From Oryzias latipes (taxonomy: Eukaryota; Chordata; Actinopteri; Beloniformes; Adrianichthyidae): a stretch of DNA of 64,000 nucleotides. Positions within the stretch are counted from its first letter, which is position 1, and every line of letters begins with the position of its first letter. Shown piece after piece: positions 12,632 to 23,912 of the stretch. The translations under genes and the position numbers were made by a program. Location of the stretch: NCBI RefSeq assembly GCF_002234675.1, contig NC_019867.2, positions 28,385,166 through 28,449,165 of the forward strand, in the 5' to 3' direction. Under the pieces are notes generated by a model that saw only the letters and a program-made list of their open reading frames with translations, was not told the origin of the DNA and ran no database searches.

Positions 12632-13897
12632 AAACCGGCGCTGAAGCGAGACGTGTGACGTCCAGAGGAGCAGAGAGGAAACATCGGCAGTCGCTGTGAG
12701 CGGAGAGCTTCAAGCCATAAACCAAGCGAGGCTGCAGGAGGCTCCATCTCTACTCCTGCTGTCACTCCCATTCCAGCCAATAAGAGGAGGCAGCAGGAGC
12801 CATGCAGACTGTGTGGCTGCAGAACCTGAATGAGTGTCTGGATTTCAGTTGTACACGTGGTCTCCGCTGAGTGTTTGTGTTAACGTGTGAGCATGCTCAG
12901 TGATGACGGTGTCTTCATCTTCCCTTTAATTCCTTCGTCTGCTTGTTCTTTAGTCTTTTTTTTTTTTTTGCCTCTGTTGTGCAGGAGAACCATGTGACCC
13001 ACGCTCCTACCCCGCCGCTTCAACGAAGCTGTGCATCACCACTCGCTTTCAGTTTACAAGCTAACAGACAAGCCGCTGAGCCACAGCAGAACACTTCCCG
13101 GTTCTGGTGGTTCTGAATCATTAGAACCTTGTTCTGTTTGGCTGCTCCACCCTATTATGTAGTTTCTGCTGACACAAGCTCCTTCTGCCCATAACATTTG
13201 CTGTGGAGAATTGATTTGTCCCCCCCATTTCAAGTGTTCTTACTGTAAGCTGGTGGGTCACATGACCCGGCTGTCACCGCCTTTTATTGGTGGATTTGTT
13301 GGCTCATTCTTCTTTTGTTTTCTTTGTTCTATTTATTTCTGCTTTGATGCAAATGTCGGATATTAGTCCTGGTTTTGCTTTTGTTTCTGCTCCACAGCCG
13401 CTCACTCCGACAAACTCCATCCAGCTTCCGGCTGCATAGCTGCAGGCGGGGGGAGGGGGGGCGTGAGACACGATGGACTCAAACGAGGCTCTTCAGCCCC
13501 CCCATCACCCGAATTAACATTTAATACTCCCAGCGTTCATCTGTATTTGCACACATTTCCACTCATTCATGGTTTAGATGAACAAAAATAACGATTTTGA
13601 CATTTCAAAGTTGAAGCTATGCAGCATTTATCTCCAGTACTGTTAGCATTTTGGACTCTTTGTGAGGATAAATGCTGAAGGCCGTTTTAAAAGTCCACTC
13701 GAGTGCTGAGCAGGAACAAAATGGAAATAAACGTTTGAAATCTTTGTTCCAGCATGGAAACGCTGTCGGCTTCCTGCCTCTTCTGGCGGCAGTGAGGACG
13801 TCAGAGACGCTGTATCATCATGAATAAAGCTCTTGGTTTTTCTTTTCTCTCATGACCCATCTGTGCTCTAAGAGTTTACCCATGTTTGTCAAATAAA
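12632..13897 (+). other. rabl6: RABL6 3' UTR and polyadenylation signals
   Basis: This follows the TAA of RABL6 without a further recognisable exon. AATAAA occurs at 13823-13828 and 13892-13897; an earlier one is near 13724. The transcript probably ends near 13.85-13.92 kb. A T-rich tract lies at 12956-12970 and a G-rich tract at 13447-13460. Confidence 0.7.
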
Positions 13898-13929
13898 AAA
13901 CTTATTTCTTCATAACAGGACAATATATT

Positions 13930-14600
13930 TGTGTGTTTATTAACTCTTTTCTGTCTTCCTGCATGCCTTTCATCTGACAAGCCCCTTAGAAATAAATTTT
14001 TACCCCTTTGACAAATTTACTATAAATAAGCAAAAAATCTGCCAATGGGGCAAGAAAAATGGTCTTATTGTTTTTTATATACCTGGAATTATTCTATTAT
14101 ATATAAATATTTAATATTTCAAGAAAAACACTTCTCAGATTAAGATTATTTTGCTAATAAAATCTTTTAGGTAAGATGAATTTTTCTTGCAAGACAGAAA
14201 ATGTTCTTTACTTTAACCCTGTTTAACCAGGGAGGTCCCACTGAGATTTAAAAACTGTTTTTTTCTCTATATTTAGGAGAAGAATCAACAAAAAACACAA
14301 CGAGCAGGCAAAAGCCCTTTTATTATGTCTAAGAATAATTTCTTGAAAACACAAGGTTCTTTTTACTTTTTTAAGATTTGTTTTTTGCAGCGTAGAGCAG
14401 GAAACGTGCAGCTCCAGAGCTCAGAAGGAACCTGTTCAGAACATTCTGGATGATAATCCTCAAACTCTTGTTCAGAGCAGATCTGCAGAATCTGTTCAGC
14501 AGAATCAAAGCATTACATTGGAAAAAATTAAATCCCTTATCATCCTAATATAAAAAAAATGCGTTCACATGGGTCTGAGTTTGTCTGGTTTCGGGTGCAA
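13930..14600. other. Intergenic spacer between RABL6 and IMP4
   Basis: AT-rich sequence with no supported gene and no repeat I can name. It separates the RABL6 polyadenylation region from the IMP4 promoter by about 0.7 kb; both genes are on the plus strand. Confidence 0.6.
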
Positions 14601-14639
14601 TAAGTCTGGCTTTTTATGTTTCCAGTTAGTCTCCCTGAA

Positions 14640-14786
14640 TCCACGGCTTTTATTTTGAAACGCCGGACACGCTGTAGCAGGCGCTTTCATTGGCTACGCC
14701 CTGAGCCAATCACAGGCAGTTTTGTTTCTCCACGCTTCCTCGCCCACGTGACTAGCATCGTGAATCTTGCTAGCATAATCCTCATC
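14640..14786 (+). promoter_or_regulatory. imp4: IMP4 promoter and 5' UTR region
   Basis: Within 150 bp of the start codon there are an inverted CCAAT box (CATTGGCTA, 14688-14696), a direct one (GCCAATCAC, 14704-14712) and a palindromic E-box CACGTG (14745-14750). No TATA box is evident. Paired CCAAT boxes with an E-box suit a housekeeping ribosome-biogenesis gene. The transcription start was not determined. Confidence 0.55.
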
Positions 14787-17700
14787 ATGGTAAGTAGACT
14801 TAAATCTGTGAAAATCTATCGGTTTAATGGTTTTGTTTATTATTTAAATAAAGTTTTAGTCTGAATCGGAACCAGGAAATAATAAAAGGTCTCAAACGAA
14901 GTTCAGCTTGAGGCTAGATTATCCTGCCGAATGTTGAAATACTTTAAACTTTTTATGCCGTCTTCTTAGTAGATCGACTTAAGCCATTGTTTTCCCGTGA
15001 AAATCTGTTGCTCTGCATTTAATTTGATTATATTTTTTTTTGCTTTTGGGCGTTTTCGTTTTCGCCTAGACCGTAAAACCTAACCATTATGGATCAGGTT
15101 TTTGTCCAACGGCTGCTGTGCTAGTGTTTTTTTTTTTTTTTCAACAAGCTCAAGCTGCTGCACGTGTTTGTCCTTTTTACATCCTTGATTCTGTGATCGA
15201 TTCATGTCGTCTTAGTCTTACTATCATTTTTACTCCCTACACCTGAATGGACTCAGCTGATCCTGGTATTCAGGTGTGGCAAACACAGAGCCGTTAAGGA
15301 AAAGGTCAGCACAGGTTCCTCAGACTAGTTAAGGCCAGAATTTCAAACCTATCCTGGCTGGATGTCATCATTCAGCTTCAGTGCAGAACCTCTCAGATGG
15401 ACAGGATGAAACTCTGCTGTGAAACGAGTCCATCCACCAGGCGCAGTAAAAAAAAAAAGCTGCATGTTATGTTTGTGCTGAAAGCCCCTGAACCATCAGA
15501 ACCCCTTTCACACTGGGTCTGTCGTTCTGGATTCCCCAGGTGTGAACATCTGTGTGTTTGAAGCTGCCTCTGTCCTCCTTTCTGCAGCTTCGTCGGCAGG
15601 TCAGGCTGAGGCGGGAGTACCTGTACAGGAAGGCCCAGGAGGACCGGCTCCGGACCATCGAGGAGAAGAAACAGAACTTGAAGAGCGCTCTGGATGGTGA
15701 GAGGCTGCTTTTTGGTTAGAGGATCTTGGACTTTTTAGGGCTTCCTGCCATTCCTTTACACTGAACATTAGGAATTAAATACCCAGATCAAAAAATAAAT
15801 AAAATAGGGCTTTTGGTGTTTTTAACGTGTTCTTGTAGCATTTTTCAGACGATGGAAGACCTATATAAGGAAAATTAGGCTGTAAATTGCAATTCTGAGT
15901 ATGTTTTTATTTAAACTGTTGTGAATCAGGAGCAGACAAATATTTGCTGCACAGAAAATACGCCGGGTGGGCCTCAATCTCCCTGCTCCGCTCCATTCCG
16001 AAGCATCCACCTGCAGACTTAGAGATCCATGAACGTCACGGGCTGGAAAACTCGCGATATTAGTGATCAATATTGCAATAACGATATAACCTGTGGTATA
16101 TGAACAAACGGCCAAACAACCAAAAAACATCATTCCCGTTTTATTGGAACAGTTTAAATAGTATACTCCAAATGACCCTCGTCTACATAGAACATAAACA
16201 TCTAACATAAATAAGGCTCCATCTGATTGGTCATGAAGATGTCGATCTGTTCGGTCAAATGTATAAACGGATACATTTGATTCGTTAAACACTTCAAGCT
16301 GGCATAAGTTGTTTTAGCACACTTATTTACCATTTATTGCAATTTTTGCCGTCTTTTGCGATATGCATATTGCACAGCTTGATATCGCGATAACGATACA
16401 TTTCCCATTTATTGTGCAGGCCTAATGAACGTCTTTGTTTTCCTTGTCTGAATCTGGATCCAAACTGTACGGCTGGATAGCTCCTCTAATGCTAGCCATT
16501 TTTGTTGCAGTGCTAATGTTAGTTTGGGGCTGTAAGCCAGCAAGAGGCAAATAAACAGATGGGTGACGGGAAGTGGGAGCGGGCCCGCGATGCGCCAACA
16601 ACCCTGCCCACAGGCGAAATTCTAATAAACTCATTCTGCTCTGCAGAAGCTAAGTCCTAGAAAATGACAGAGGTTTTTAAAATTGTGCCTAAAAACGACA
16701 TCATCATAACTAAAAGATCACTGGGAACGGTTTGAAAAATGATCAGAGTGAGTCTGAACCAAAAACCATCTCCATGGGGGGGTAACAAGGATTCATCGGT
16801 TGTTGTTTACCCTCCCTGACACACTACAGGTCAGCCTTCCGGTGCTCAAAAAAGGTCCGTCAAAGCTGATGTTCTGTTTGTGTTCTGGGGGTTTTTCTAC
16901 CAATCACAGTACTCTGGTGTTTGTGTCATGTGACCTGAAGGTTTCGTAACAATGTGTTTGCGATATTTACACGCAACTTCACTTTTTCTTTTTCCCCCCT
17001 GCTGCTTTTGGTAACTCGGCGTTTCCCCCGTCGTCTTAAGGTTAACACGAGCTCCCTTCTCTCGCCGCAGAAAACCGTCTACTTCCCACAGAGGTCCGCA
17101 AGGAGGCTCTGCAGCTGCAGAAGCTGCTGGAGTACGACGACGAGGGGGCAGAGGGTAAGTGCTGCCGCGTTCCAACTTCAGCGCCCTGCGGCTCCTCGTC
17201 TCAGGTTCGATCTCCTCAGGTGTTAGCTCCCACATGGACGATGAGTACAAATGGGCCGGAGTGGAAGACCCAAAGATCATGGTCACTACATCCAGAGACC
17301 CGAGCTCCAGACTCAAGATGTTCGCCAAGGTGGGTTCAGTTTGTCCACAGCTCTGCAGTGGAAGTCCTGAGGATGAATACAGAGAAGAAGAATTGAGTCA
17401 CACTTCAGGAAGTTTTTAGATGACCTTGGAAGTTTGAGCTGACGGAAACCAGAGTGAAGACACCACATGGATCCATCCTGATCCAGATGTGGCTCATGTC
17501 TGACGGTCCTGTTCTCTAGAGAAACAGGAGCTTCCACCTCTTTAAAATAAGTTTTCCAGTTGGTTGAATCACAACAAAACAGGGTGAGTGTTTCTGTGAG
17601 GCTGTGCACCAGGATGATGCCTTCACTGTCCTCTCTGCAGGAGGTAAAGCTGATGTTTCCCGGGGCGCAGCGCATGAACAGAGGAAACCATGAGCTCCCA

Positions 17701-20270
17701 ACACTGGTGCGAGCCTGCAAGGCCAACAACGTGACAGACCTGGTTATTGTGCACGAGACCAGAGGACAGCCAGGTATGCGCTCGTTCAGCGTCACTCCTG
17801 CGTTTAACCAGGTGCTGGTTATTTAGACTACTTGGTGGCGGTTAAGTCCTGCAGAAACTCTGTTGTCTCTGCAGACGGCCTGGTGGTGTGCCACCTCCCC
17901 TTCGGACCCACAGCCTACTTCACGCTCTACAACGTGGTGATGAGGCACGACGTTCCTGACATTGGCACCATGTCTGAAGCTTACCCCCACCTCATTTTTC
18001 ACAACTTCACTTCCCGGCTCGGCAGGAGGGTAAGCGGTGGGGCCGCCCCGTGCACACTCCTCACAGCTGTTCACACCGAACGTGGATTTGTGTCCGCTGC
18101 CGCTCTTTTGACTTGCGTCAAATTTGCTGCTGGATGCTTATCCAGAGATGTTCTCATAAACATGACACTCCCACCGCATGTGGGAGGAGCTACATCGCTA
18201 CGTGGAAGCAATGGTTGTGTCCAAATTGGTGGTCTGCGTTCTTCCTGGGCTGCATTTGAAGTGCTGTCCAAATTCAGCAACTCCCACAAATGCGGCCATC
18301 CAGCACTGCCCTCTTTCTTCCCAAATTTCAAGGATTGGTCTGCTGTATTCTTCTATGCTGTCCATATCCCAAGATGCATTGCAGCCAAACCTGGAGATTT
18401 TCTGACAACAATGACGGACTGTGAAGTGGGACCTGGAGTTGGAATAATTACACCTTTTTATAATTACTCCTCCAAGATTAAAAGTTGGATCAAATAACAC
18501 AGGAAATTTTTGCGCTCCATGCCTGGTTCGCTACTTCTTTCTGTTCCGGACTCACAGTTTCTAGGCGACAGGACATTCGCCGATGTAATGGCTGCAATCA
18601 TCTAAAGGCTAGACTCGTCCAAATTCACAGTCGTTAACATCCGGCCTACCCGCTCAAAGAAGGACCCGGCCAACGTCGCCTGGGAAGGATGTGGCTGTTG
18701 AAGGATGCAGCTTTAATTCATGGAAGACTCAAAGGATGTTGAAAGATCATATTTATTTATTTTTAACAAGCTCTAAAAAAACGGCAGTACAGTGATCCAT
18801 GTTTGGGTTTGTGAGATCAATCAGAGACCCTCCCAGGACGGTGAGATTCACCATCTACTGCAGGAGCTGCAGCTGAATGACGGACGCTTTCAGCGCTACT
18901 TCTGTCTCTCTGTGACCCAGTTTGACGACTTGGTGGGAGGGAAAAGATACACATCGAATAAAATTACAGGACCTTACGGTGCAAATAACAAAAGTATCAT
19001 AAAGTTCAGGAGGACGATCAGATTTTCCTCCATGTAGATTTGGATGCCACCCGCTGGTCACATCATCAACACGTCACGGGCCAAAGCAGAGTCCCTGATT
19101 GGCTAACTCAATTTGTCTTTTTTGCCAAGGTTCAGATATTTAAAATGTGAAAACACTGCGCCGCAACGCCTGAAGTTCACTGGTGACAAAATGCGGCGCA
19201 TGACGGTCAAAACGCGTCGCAGGACCTCTTGATTGTTTTTGTTAATTGACTTAACATTGAAACTGGACCGTTGACTGTATACGAGAACTGGACTGAGTGT
19301 GGCGTCAACCATTCCAACCAAATGAAGTCAATTCAGTCGACTTTTTTTTTTTCCAGCAATACTGCCGTCGCCATGTTAGAATCAGTCGACGTCAGTAAAC
19401 AGTGATTGGTCCAAGTTGGTCTGAGTCAGGGTTTCTATGGCAACCTCTCTCACCAATCAGGAGGGGGCTTCTTGGAAGTCCACACCGCTACCACTGGGAG
19501 GCGTCCTCAGGAGAATCAGTCAAACATTTATACTTTCATTCAGACATCTGATTGGTCAGTTTATAACTTGCAATAACAAATTATATCATGAAAAAAATTA
19601 GGATTAGCAAGAATATGTAGGAGAGCAAGAATGGTTATTCTGACAAATAGAATGACTGAGTTATCGCTGTTCATTTCGCTATGTGATTTTGGCTTCTTTG
19701 ATCCAGCGGGTACTTCCTGTTTGGAACGCCATGGGAGAGGGGACATTTAGTCCAGTAATATGGCCAATGAACTGGACATGTGCGAATAATGCTTGGTGTG
19801 AACGTAGCCTGTGATGCCCTTTGCCCCTACAGGTCTCCAGTATCCTCAAGTACCTGTTTCCAGTGCCAAAGGACGACAGCAGGCGAGTGATCACATTCGC
19901 CAACCAGGACGACTTCATCTCCTTCAGGTGGGTGTGGACCCGCCCCTCAGTCAGAGATGAGAATGCAGCATCTCTGGAAAACAACCCAGATCTTCTGTTT
20001 CTCCCTCAGACACCACACCTACAAGAAGACAGACCACAGGAATGTGGAGCTGACGGAGGTGGGACCCAGGTTTGAAATGAAACGTAAGTTTGGAGGGAGG
20101 AAAGTTCCCGCTGCGCTCGTGTGAGCGGCTTTAAAGTCCCTCTGTTTTTACCTTCAGTGTACATGATCAAACTGGGAACTCTGGAAAACGAGAACACGGC
20201 AGAGGTGGAGTGGCGTCAGCACGGCTTCACGCACACGGCGAAGAAAAGGAGGTTCCTCAGCGTGCAGTGA
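14787..20270 (+). CDS. imp4: IMP4, U3 snoRNP / SSU processome protein
   Basis: Coding exons: 14787-14789, 15588-15696, 17071-17154, 17220-17329, 17641-17773, 17875-18029, 19833-19927, 20010-20083, 20158-20270 (TGA 20268-20270). They total 876 nt, 291 aa, the same length as human IMP4. The first coding exon ends exactly after ATG (CATCATG|GTAAGT), and exon 2 begins [17 protein letters not shown], matching the known N terminus. The Brix domain follows: [54 protein letters not shown], then [17 protein letters not shown] and [23 protein letters not shown]4 works with MPP10 and IMP3 in U3-dependent 18S pre-rRNA processing in the nucleolus (family knowledge). The 1.8-kb intron from 18030 holds a Harbinger-like element and the 1.4-kb intron from 15697 holds another repeat. 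Confidence 0.97.
15805..16765 (-). mobile_element. TTAA-type repeat family K, copy 1 (with a nested MITE)
   Basis: In an IMP4 intron. It aligns with copies at 23175, 26026, 51128, 56290, 60267 and 61563: shared GTTGTGAATCAGGAGCAGAC, CATGAACGTC, TGTACGGCTGGATAGCTC and CACTGGGAACG. The minus strand keeps a peptide frame ([11 protein letters not shown]...ENKDVH, then [18 protein letters not shown]), split by the MITE at 16034-16427. It is a decayed, non-autonomous copy. Confidence 0.75.
16034..16427. mobile_element. MITE nested in repeat K copy 1
   Basis: This interrupts repeat K: TGAACGTC occurs directly before (16030-16037) and after (16427-16434) the insert, consistent with an 8-bp target duplication, so the exact edge is uncertain by a few bases. 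The interior (TTAGTGATCAATATTGC; TTATTGTGCAGGCC) matches the MITE at 1361-1693 in the opposite orientation. It is non-coding. Confidence 0.7.
18069..19803 (+). mobile_element. PIF/Harbinger-like element, copy 2, degenerate
   Basis: The ends GTTCACACCGAAC (18069-18081) and GCTTGGTGTGAAC (19791-19803) form an imperfect terminal inverted repeat. Near 18790-18945 the plus strand reads [20 protein letters not shown] followed by [19 protein letters not shown] and TQFDDL, a typical N-terminal motif of PIF/Harbinger transposases. No DDE domain remains. It lies in the IMP4 intron 18030-19832. A copy of repeat R2 occupies its right part. The element boundaries are inferred from the end motifs only. Confidence 0.7.
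19256..19727. repeat. Interspersed repeat R2, copy 2
   Basis: This matches 2362-2745 (GTATACGAGAACTGGACTGA, TTGGAAGTCCACAC, CTGATTGGTCAGTTTATAA, GGTACTTCCTGTTTGG). The copy is uninterrupted, so it shows the sequence across the site where Tc1 inserted in copy 1. Its class is not recognised. It lies within the presumed Harbinger boundaries. Confidence 0.65.
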
Positions 20271-20550
20271 GAAGAAGTTCCAAGACCACGACGGACTCTT
20301 GAACAACGATGGCTTTATGCAGCAAAAAGGGTCTAACGGGACCTCGGTCACCATGGATGGACTATTTTATCTGTTGCTGTTTTTGTAATTAAAAAACCTT
20401 TCAGCTAAAATCCACAGGCTCTTGTTTTTTTATTTTCTTTTAAGCAGAATCAGCTTTAGTTTGACAAAACTTAAAACTCTAGGAGAAGCTTTTATGTGTC
20501 AGATCTTATTTATTTCATCTCAGTTTAATGTTTTATACTTCCAAAATAAA
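20271..20550 (+). other. imp4: IMP4 3' UTR and polyadenylation signals
   Basis: After the TGA, ATTAAA is at 20388-20393 and AATAAA at 20545-20550, with a further AATAAA near 20594. The transcript end is probably 20.4-20.6 kb. Beyond it, 20600-21160 is AT-rich with no recognised gene. Confidence 0.6.
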
Positions 20551-21165
20551 GCCTAAATTCAAATTTTTGTTTGCAGCGTAGTTGTATGACAGAAATAAAA
20601 ATGCATTTGTATAATTTTTTAATTTATTTTTATTTCATTTTGTACTGTATTACATAATTCTATTTTGCCGTCTTGTTTTTCATCTTAAGGAAGATTTTGT
20701 TTAAAACTTGCTTCTAAATTGTCTCATTATACAATATATTTAGTTTTTAATCAAAGAGGGTCAGATTTGATGAAGTGAAAATGTGTGAGGGTCAACCATT
20801 TGACCAGGATTCTTTGAATTATTTTATGAACAATAAATGCAAATGGATATTTTATTGCAATGGGATACTTGTCAATTCAAACTAATGTTTAACAAAAATC
20901 ACAATTTTTTGCTTGTCTTGTATGGTATCCCCTCTTTCTATTGACCAGCTACTCTTGAAATATCAGGCAGACACTGTTGTCTCATGTTTCGCTGAAAAAA
21001 TCTGCCGGTTTCCACTTGTCCTGGAGGAAGTGGCCCTCACTGTCAACTTTGCTTTTTTATTTCCTGGTGGCATTTCAGAAATGAGCTAGAAAGTTTCACA
21101 GAGGGGTTGCACGACAGGTTAACAAAGGTTTAAAATATCAACCACAATCAAGAAATCATACACGG

Positions 21166-22000
21166 GTTCTAGAAAAGGCGGGGGGCCACATATTATTGAT
21201 TTATGAAAGGAGCCTGCGGGCCGGTTCATATTTGAATGCGGGCTGCATTTGGCCCATGGGCCGCACTTTGGACATGCCTGATTGAAAGGGATTGTGTTTG
21301 GGAAAATGTGGGGTTGAAGTCGTGCTAAAACATACAATGTCTAACAACCTGGCAGTTTGAACCCTGGAGCAACCAATTGGTGCACAGTGCCAGTCCTGAG
21401 CTATTCATGTGCTGTGATAAATCTGGAAGGAAAAACTTGGGATGAAAGCAGAAAGTGCCTATTTATTCATAAAAATACAGATTAGAAAAAAATTGCTCTA
21501 TAAATTCAATAAGATTGTATCTATGTCTCTAAAACTTAAAATGATTACACTTAAGGAATTTTAAGTATTAACAAGTTTGATCGCAATTATTTTTCTTAGA
21601 TAAATGCCTGTGGGCCAGAGGGAGATTGAACTCGGGCTGAATTTAGCCCATGGGCCGGACTTTGGACACACCTGATCTAGAGCTATTTTCAAATCCGTTT
21701 CTGCATTTGGGAAAGGTTGAAGCCTTGCTATAACACACAATGAATATAACAGCCTGACAGTTGAACCCCTGAGCAAACAATTGGTAAACACAGATGAACC
21801 TACAAAGATGTACCTGCCTGCACAAGGAAACACTTTTGGGATAAAAGTGCAAAGTGACTGTTTTTCCCCTCATAAAAATCAGAATTAGAAATAAAATAAA
21901 AATTCATGGTAGGATTATATTTATGTCGCTAAAACTTGAAAACATGAGGCAATTTCAAGAATTAATTAAATTTATCGTTTTTCTATGTGTTTTTCATTGG
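21166..22000. repeat. Tandem duplication, period about 394 bp, including an hAT-like end
   Basis: Two diverged copies lie head to tail: GCCCATGGGCCG-CACTTTGGACATGCCTG (ending 21280) against GCCCATGGGCCGGACTTTGGACACACCTG (ending about 21674), then GGTTGAAG, AACACACAATG, CTGACAGTTGAACCC and TATGTCGCTAAAACTTG follow in the same order in both. The offset is 394 bp at the GGACA motif and about 400 bp further on, so indels have accumulated. The GGCCC-rich part resembles the end of an hAT element like that at 59331-59750. Confidence 0.7.
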
Positions 22001-22079
22001 TAAAAAAACTTTTTGAAAAAAAAACCCATCTCATGTTGCATAAGCAGATGTTGAAAATCTTGCGCGGGATTTGCACCCT

Positions 22080-22920
22080 CATTCTGTGCTGATGCTAACA
22101 ATCACTCGTTTACGTGACAAGTCAGTTCGCAGCGCCCACCTCTCAACACCCGCAGGTGTCCTTGTCCAATCGGAGGACGCGGCTGCTGGAATCAGCCAAT
22201 CAGGAGGCAGCGCCGCGGAGTTTTTCCGCTTTCCCGAACTTCTTGACAGACTTCAGATTGAGACAATTCAAGATGGCTGCTTCAGGTGAGACCGAACTTT
22301 TGGATGTGAACTGCTCCAAAACACCGTGAAGTGAGTCGGCCGGGTCTTCGCCGTGGCGCGGCGGCTTGGATGGGTGCGGGCCTGTCAGCTGAGCGAGTGT
22401 TGGTTACAGTAAGCGGCGCTAATGGGAGCTTCTGAACCGACTCCGCGGTTACACCCGCAGGTTAGCTAACATTAGCCGCCTAGCATCAGAGCGGCTCGCG
22501 GTGAAGTGTGTGCGGCAGCGGGATTATCTCCTTCCGCTCCTGGAGCTCTGCAGCTTTCAGAGCGGACACAGCAGAGTCCCCCACTCAGGTTAGATTGCTA
22601 TAATGTCATAGAAGTTTCCAGGGCGTCACTTTTGACCTCCGCGAGACCCGTAACAAACTTATTTGGCTAGTTAGCTGAAGTGGTAACGGGCGCCTCGGCT
22701 TAAACATGGCCTCCCAACTGAAAGTGTGTGGCTGCTCAGAGGCTGCGCCGCTGCGGCCGAGGGGGAAACGTGAAGCGCCTGAGCGGCCGGGATGCGGCGG
22801 TACACGGTACCGTGGGTCTCTCCCAAAGGTTCTGACAGAAACCCAGCTGCGTCTTACCCGAGTTCGGCTCTGTCACTCAGACGGAGCCCTGTGCGCCTAA
22901 AAAACCCGAGTATATTCCCA
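22080..22920 (+). promoter_or_regulatory. araf: ARAF CpG-rich promoter and 5' non-coding exon
   Basis: CpG-dense sequence rises sharply here from AT-rich surroundings. A candidate first exon ends at 22285 with CTGCTTCAG|GTGAGA, and the coding exon's acceptor is at 23799 (GTTTGCAG|GTTCTG). CCAAT motifs occur at 22168-22172 (TCCAATCGG) and 22196-22201 (GCCAATCAG), just upstream. The exon contains a short upstream ATG (22273). The start site was not determined. Confidence 0.6.
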
Positions 22921-23174
22921 GAGATTTTCTCTTGATTATGGATTCTGGTTGAACGAGTTCGGTTGGTTGATCCAAACCCACTTACATGTATATTAATATT
23001 ATTGGTTTGCTTCATTTTTAGGCATTTATGTGGTTAAGGCAATATTTTCTATTTACTTCTGACACAAAGTAAACAAAACAAATGCATGTAACAAATCAGT
23101 TTAAAAAAGGTTTGGTTTCTTTATGTTAAAATAATCCACATTTTTTATTAGTTATCATAAAACCTTTTTCCTTT

Positions 23175-23662
23175 TTAAAACCACACCAATGAAAATGAAG
23201 ATATTGGTGTTTCAGAAGAGTTTGTTGCATTTTCTTTCCTAACATTGTAGAACATATATTAAGAAAATTTAAGATTTTAATAACTTTTCTGAATATTACT
23301 TTATTCACATAATTGTGAATCAGGAGTAGACATAAAAAAGTTGGAAAAAGCTTTAAATCTGTCGTAGGAGTTAAAACTGCAAGTTCCCTGCTCCGCATCC
23401 ACTTCTACACAAACAGACCCATGAACGTCTCCGTTTTTCTCGTCTGAGCCGGAATCTGGACCTAAACTGTACGACTGGATAGCTCCGATATTGCTCGCCA
23501 TTTTTGTTGCACCGAAAATCCTAATTTGGGGGTATGGGGGGCTGTACGCCAGCGGGCGAGAGTTTTTTTTATTTTGGCTAAAAACGGCATAATCATGATT
23601 GAAAGACCACTGGGAACGCTTATACAAAATCAATCAGAAGGTGACTGTAGTGGGGCTTTAAA
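23175..23662 (-). mobile_element. Repeat family K, copy 2
   Basis: This copy has both ends: TTAAAACCACACCAATGAAA on the left and GTAGTGGGGCTTTAA on the right, an imperfect inverted pair with TTAA at each tip. The minus strand reads ATKMASNIGAIQSYSLGPDS and then GDVHGSVCVEVDAE. It lies in ARAF intron 1, upstream of the coding start. Confidence 0.8.
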
Positions 23663-23912
23663 TACATTTCTGCATGACTACAAAGCATTTTTTATTTCTA
23701 TGAAGAAGCATTCAGACTTTAAAGTTTCATTAAATCACTGTGTACTCAAGGTTTGAACGTCCTGCACTCTTGTTACATTTTGTGTCTGTGCGTTTGCAGG
23801 TTCTGAGTGAAGGGCTTCTCTGGATCCCACCTGTGCATGCTGCAGCTCTCCTGAGGTTGCAGTTTGAGTGCTGCCCCCCCACCCCCACCCCCAGCTCCAC
23901 CTGCCTCTCATC

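Noticed and set aside
16897-17328. A 143-codon minus-strand frame opposite IMP4
   Set aside because: It is the antisense shadow of IMP4 exons 17071-17154 and 17220-17329.
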